Origin: Deltaproteobacteria bacterium
Lineage (GTDB): Bacteria; Desulfobacterota; Desulfofervidia; Desulfofervidales; DG-60
Assembly (NCBI GenBank): GCA_021163945.1
Contig: JAGGTC010000116.1
Location: forward strand, 1 to 7,629
Reading direction: 5' to 3'
Length of the DNA: 7,629 bases
Part shown: in pieces, positions 5,812 to 7,629 of the stretch
Layout of the letters: each line of letters begins with the position of its first letter
Numbering within the stretch: the stretch's first letter is position 1
Notes under the pieces: generated by a model
The model's database searches: none
Told to the model about the DNA's origin: nothing
Seen by the model: only the letters and a program-made list of their open reading frames with translations
Program-made: the position numbers and the translations under genes

Positions 5812-7215
5812 ATGTCTTTTTTTACATTTAGCTGGCGTGATATTGTTGATATATTACTTATTAGTTTTTTTATCCACCGTTTCTATTTCTATTTTCGGGG
5901 TACAAACGCCTTAAGGATTGTAGTTGGTCTATTCTTTATCTGGCTTTTTTACCTCACGGCAAGGGCCTCTGGTCTAGTGTTAACTAGCTGGTTCCTGCAG
6001 GGACTAGGTGCCACCTTGATTATCTTAATTATCGTAGTGTTTCAAAGGGAGATAAGGGAGATATTGATTCATACTAGCCCCTTTGCCTTGCTCTGGAGGG
6101 GGTGGAAAGGGAAAGGGACACTTGATTTGGATACATTCTCCCAAACTGTATTTAATTTTGCAAAAAGGCGTATTGGTACCTTGATTGTATTAGAACAACA
6201 GGAAGACCTATCTGATCACCTCCAGGGGTGTATCTCAATTGGGGCTATCTTTTCCCCACACCTCTTAGAGAGCATATTCAATCCCACCTCCCCTATCCAT
6301 GATGGGGCCGTTATTATATCAGGAGGTCATATTGAAAAGGCAGGCTGTTTTTTGCCATTAACAGAGAGGCCCAATCTACCATACAAATTTGGGGCACGTC
6401 ATCGGGCTGCGCTTGGCCTGGCAGAACGCTCTGACGCAATAGTCGTTGTGGTATCTGAAGAGAGGGGGGATGTCCATATTGTCAAGGGGCAGATGTTCAA
6501 TCAGGTAGCTAATCCAACACAACTTAGCTCTATACTGAGAGATACAATCTACGGACCTGAGGGCAAAGAGATAAAGAGGAAAATACGCAGGGACATAATC
6601 AAGGAATTGGTAGGTTATGGCCTTATTACTATGATGGTTGTTATTTTTTGGGGATTTTTGGGAGGGCGGCAGCCATCCCTTAAGGCCATCACAGTCCCCC
6701 TTGAATTCAGGGGACTGCCTGCCAACTGTAAGATGATTGATGTCTCAACAAACAAGGTGGAATTACAAATTCAGGGGCGTCGTCATCTGGTAAATAGCCT
6801 AAAACCTGAGCAGATAGAGGCATACCTAGATCTAAATAAATTTTCTGCCTCTGGGGTGCACTTTATTCCCATCAGCATGCTAAATATCAATCTGCCCCCA
6901 GGGTTGGAGGTAATGGACATCAAGCCTAGTAGGGTAAGGATAAAAATCGAAAAACTGATTACCAAATCGCTAGATGTCCATGTAATATGGAAGACCAAGC
7001 CACCCCCTAGTATAAATATAACAGTTATGCCCAAGACAGTAGAGGTATTGGGCACTGAGTCTAAAATAAAAAGGATAAGCTATATTAGCACTGTGCCAGT
7101 AGATGGGGCCAAATTGAGGCCTGGGCAGGAGATAGAGGTGGCCTTGGCACTGGCAAAGGCCCCCTTTAAATTGGTGCCAGGACAGCCAGAGAAGGTGAAG
7201 ATTATCATAAAATAG
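5812..7215 (+). CDS. cdaA: Diadenylate cyclase CdaA fused to C-terminal YbbR-like (CdaR) domains
   Basis: This 467-residue protein joins two modules usually encoded separately. Residues 1-80 hold three hydrophobic helices as in CdaA, starting FFTFSWRDIVDILL. Residues about 90-245 are a DAC domain, which makes cyclic di-AMP from two ATP. They carry the DGA motif (164-166, in PIHDGAVI) and the RHR motif (196-198, in GARHRAALG), followed by VVVVSEERG. A basic stretch (252-264) precedes a fourth helix (about 266-284). Two YbbR-like repeats follow (about 289-380 and 383-467), as in the extracytoplasmic regulator CdaR but with fewer copies than the four of Bacillus CdaR. The positive-inside rule puts the cyclase in the cytoplasm and YbbR outside. 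The ATG lies 4 nt after the nadE stop with no visible Shine-Dalgarno, so translation probably depends on nadE. glmM, the usual neighbour, is absent; a tRNA gene follows. Confidence 0.92.
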   Translation: MSFFTFSWRDIVDILLISFFIHRFYFYFRGTNALRIVVGLFFIWLFYLTARASGLVLTSWFLQGLGATLIILIIVVFQREIREILIHTSPFALLWRGWKGKGTLDLDTFSQTVFNFAKRRIGTLIVLEQQEDLSDHLQGCISIGAIFSPHLLESIFNPTSPIHDGAVIISGGHIEKAGCFLPLTERPNLPYKFGARHRAALGLAERSDAIVVVVSEERGDVHIVKGQMFNQVANPTQLSSILRDTIYGPEGKEIKRKIRRDIIKELVGYGLITMMVVIFWGFLGGRQPSLKAITVPLEFRGLPANCKMIDVSTNKVELQIQGRRHLVNSLKPEQIEAYLDLNKFSASGVHFIPISMLNINLPPGLEVMDIKPSRVRIKIEKLITKSLDVHVIWKTKPPPSINITVMPKTVEVLGTESKIKRISYISTVPVDGAKLRPGQEIEVALALAKAPFKLVPGQPEKVKIIIK

Positions 7216-7224
7216 GTCGTGCCC

Positions 7225-7253
7225 TTGACAATTTTTACTGGTATGCCTAAAAT
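7225..7253 (+). promoter_or_regulatory. Strong sigma-70-type promoter of the CAT tRNA
   Basis: A perfect TTGACA (7225-7230) is followed after exactly 17 nt by TAAAAT (7248-7253, 5 of 6 matches). The expected start, seven bases beyond the -10, is G7260, the first base of the mature tRNA; A7259 is the alternative. It begins 9 nt after the cdaA stop, so the tRNA is transcribed independently of the operon. The -10 lies inside an 18-bp inverted repeat. Confidence 0.8.
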
Positions 7254-7262
7254 TTTTTAGGC
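7245..7262. repeat. 18-bp perfect inverted repeat across the tRNA promoter and 5' end
   Basis: GCCTAAAA (7245-7252) and TTTTAGGC (7255-7262) are exact reverse complements separated by TT. The repeat covers the whole -10 box and the first three bases of the tRNA. No T-run follows it, so it is not an intrinsic terminator. It could bind a dimeric regulator, or fold only in RNA read through from cdaA. Chance is possible, as most of it is A/T. Confidence 0.5.
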
Positions 7263-7331
7263 GGTGTAGCTCAGCGGTAGAGCAGACGGCTCATATCCGT
7301 CATGTCCGGGGTTCGAATCCCTGCACCGCCA
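7260..7331 (+). tRNA. tRNA with anticodon CAT, probably elongator tRNA-Met
   Basis: A complete cloverleaf is visible. The acceptor stem GGCGGTG pairs fully with CACCGCC (7324-7330), with A73 at 7331. The D-arm is GCTC/GAGC with a short 7-nt loop. The anticodon stem GACGG/CCGTC encloses the loop CTCATAT, giving anticodon CAT (7292-7294). A 5-nt variable region precedes a T-arm with loop TTCGAAT and one G-T pair. The perfect G1-C72 pair and the absence of three G-C pairs at the base of the anticodon stem rule out the initiator. Elongator Met is favoured, but an Ile tRNA whose C34 becomes lysidine (reading AUA) shares this anticodon and cannot be excluded by eye. CCA is not encoded: TTT follows A73. 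Confidence 0.93.
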
Positions 7332-7482
7332 TTTAAATCCTTTATTTTTCTAAATTTTTCTCATCCAAATTTGACAAAAGAAATTATAAGGGAAATCCCA
7401 CACATCATAGAACTTGCCATTGATCAAAAATAATTCTTAGCAATAGCCCATGTTACATACAGGAAGGTCTAAGTTGTTAAAA

Positions 7483-7629
7483 TCAATATTTTTTAAAAAG
7501 TTGAGAATGTGACCCAATTCTAGAAAGGATTATTTTTGTATCTGTTTTGACATAAATTAGAATTACATCCCCTCCCAAATGGAGTTCTCTTGCACCTTTT
7601 AATTGGCCTTTGAGTGGATGGTCTCTTGC
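7483..7629 (-). CDS. yafQ: YafQ/RelE-family mRNA-interferase toxin, C-terminal part only (5' end beyond the window)
   Basis: The minus strand from the right edge is open for 48 codons to a TGA at 7483-7485. It reads DHPLKGQLKGARELH, then GGDVILIYVKTDTKI, then SRIGSHSQLF, which follows the C-terminal half of E. coli YafQ. YafQ is a RelE-fold ribosome-dependent endoribonuclease paired with the antitoxin DinJ. Counting visible residues from the edge, the equivalents of YafQ H50 (H4), H63 (H17), D67 (D21), H87 (H41) and F91 (F45) are all present, so the visible part looks catalytically intact. W68 is replaced by Val, and the tail KKY is slightly longer. About 45 N-terminal residues and a cognate antitoxin, normally just upstream and overlapping, would lie beyond 7629. 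The gene converges on the tRNA, with 151 bp between them in which I see no gene or GC-rich terminator. Confidence 0.82.
   Translation of the reverse strand, partial: ARDHPLKGQLKGARELHLGGDVILIYVKTDTKIILSRIGSHSQLFKKY

Noticed and set aside
7371..7376. Isolated TTGACA hexamers at 7371-7376 and 7547-7552 as promoters.
   Set aside because: Neither has a -10-like hexamer at 16-18 nt, and the second lies within the toxin coding sequence on the other strand.
7371..7436. Plus-strand reading frame of about 21 codons from TTG 7371 (ending ...AIDQK).
   Set aside because: It is short, has no ribosome site, matches no family I recognise, and lies in AT-rich DNA where such frames arise by chance.
7332..7482. 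A small RNA, CRISPR repeat or terminator in the gap after the tRNA.
   Set aside because: There is no repeated unit and no GC-rich hairpin followed by a T-run. Only scattered T-tracts (7340-7360) and a 4-bp GGGA/TCCC stem (7390-7399) are seen.
7615..7629. Sigma-54-like TGG-N10-TTGC spacing at the right edge, and a TCTCTTGC direct repeat (7586-7593, 7622-7629).
   Set aside because: The middle of the -24 element does not match, and both fall inside the toxin coding sequence, where they are explained by codons.

Overview
The window looks like chromosomal DNA from a Gram-negative bacterium, most likely of the Desulfobacterota (old Deltaproteobacteria) type. Three things point there. It has two genes for lipopolysaccharide assembly (lpxK, waaF). 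Its HisF has the sequence style I associate with that group. It also carries a membrane diadenylate cyclase, which is uncommon in other Proteobacteria. Arginine is coded almost only by AGG/AGA and CpG is scarce, while GGCC is strikingly common. The taxon is an inference.

Layout. Position 54 down to the left edge, minus strand: the first 53 positions of a tRNA-Pro(CGG) gene, cut by the edge. 76-2114 or 2174, minus strand: lpxK followed by waaF, overlapping by 28 bp and pointing toward the tRNA. About 2115-2209: a short divergent intergenic region. 2210-7215, plus strand: a tightly packed run of nadK, a small four-helix membrane protein, hisF, nadE, and a diadenylate cyclase fused to YbbR-like domains. 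Its junctions are 1 nt, 13 nt, a 1-nt overlap and 4 nt, so it reads as one operon. 7260-7331, plus strand: a complete tRNA with anticodon CAT behind a near-consensus promoter. 7332-7482: an AT-rich stretch in which I see no gene. 7483-7629, minus strand: the last 48 codons of a YafQ/RelE-family mRNA-interferase toxin, cut by the right edge.

How it fits together. The minus-strand pair makes lipid IVA and adds the second heptose of the LPS inner core. The plus-strand operon holds both the last step of NAD+ synthesis (NadE) and NAD+ phosphorylation to NADP+ (NadK), with a histidine/purine branch enzyme (HisF) between them, and ends in a c-di-AMP synthase that carries its own extracytoplasmic module. 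The toxin fragment beyond the tRNA is the only accessory-type gene. Its antitoxin would be expected just past the right edge.

Most worth a second look are the single-chain CdaA-YbbR fusion, the partial toxin beside a tRNA, and the promoter geometry of both tRNA genes. The predicted transcription start lies at or within about 3 nt of the mature tRNA 5' end, and at the Met tRNA it sits inside an 18-bp perfect inverted repeat.
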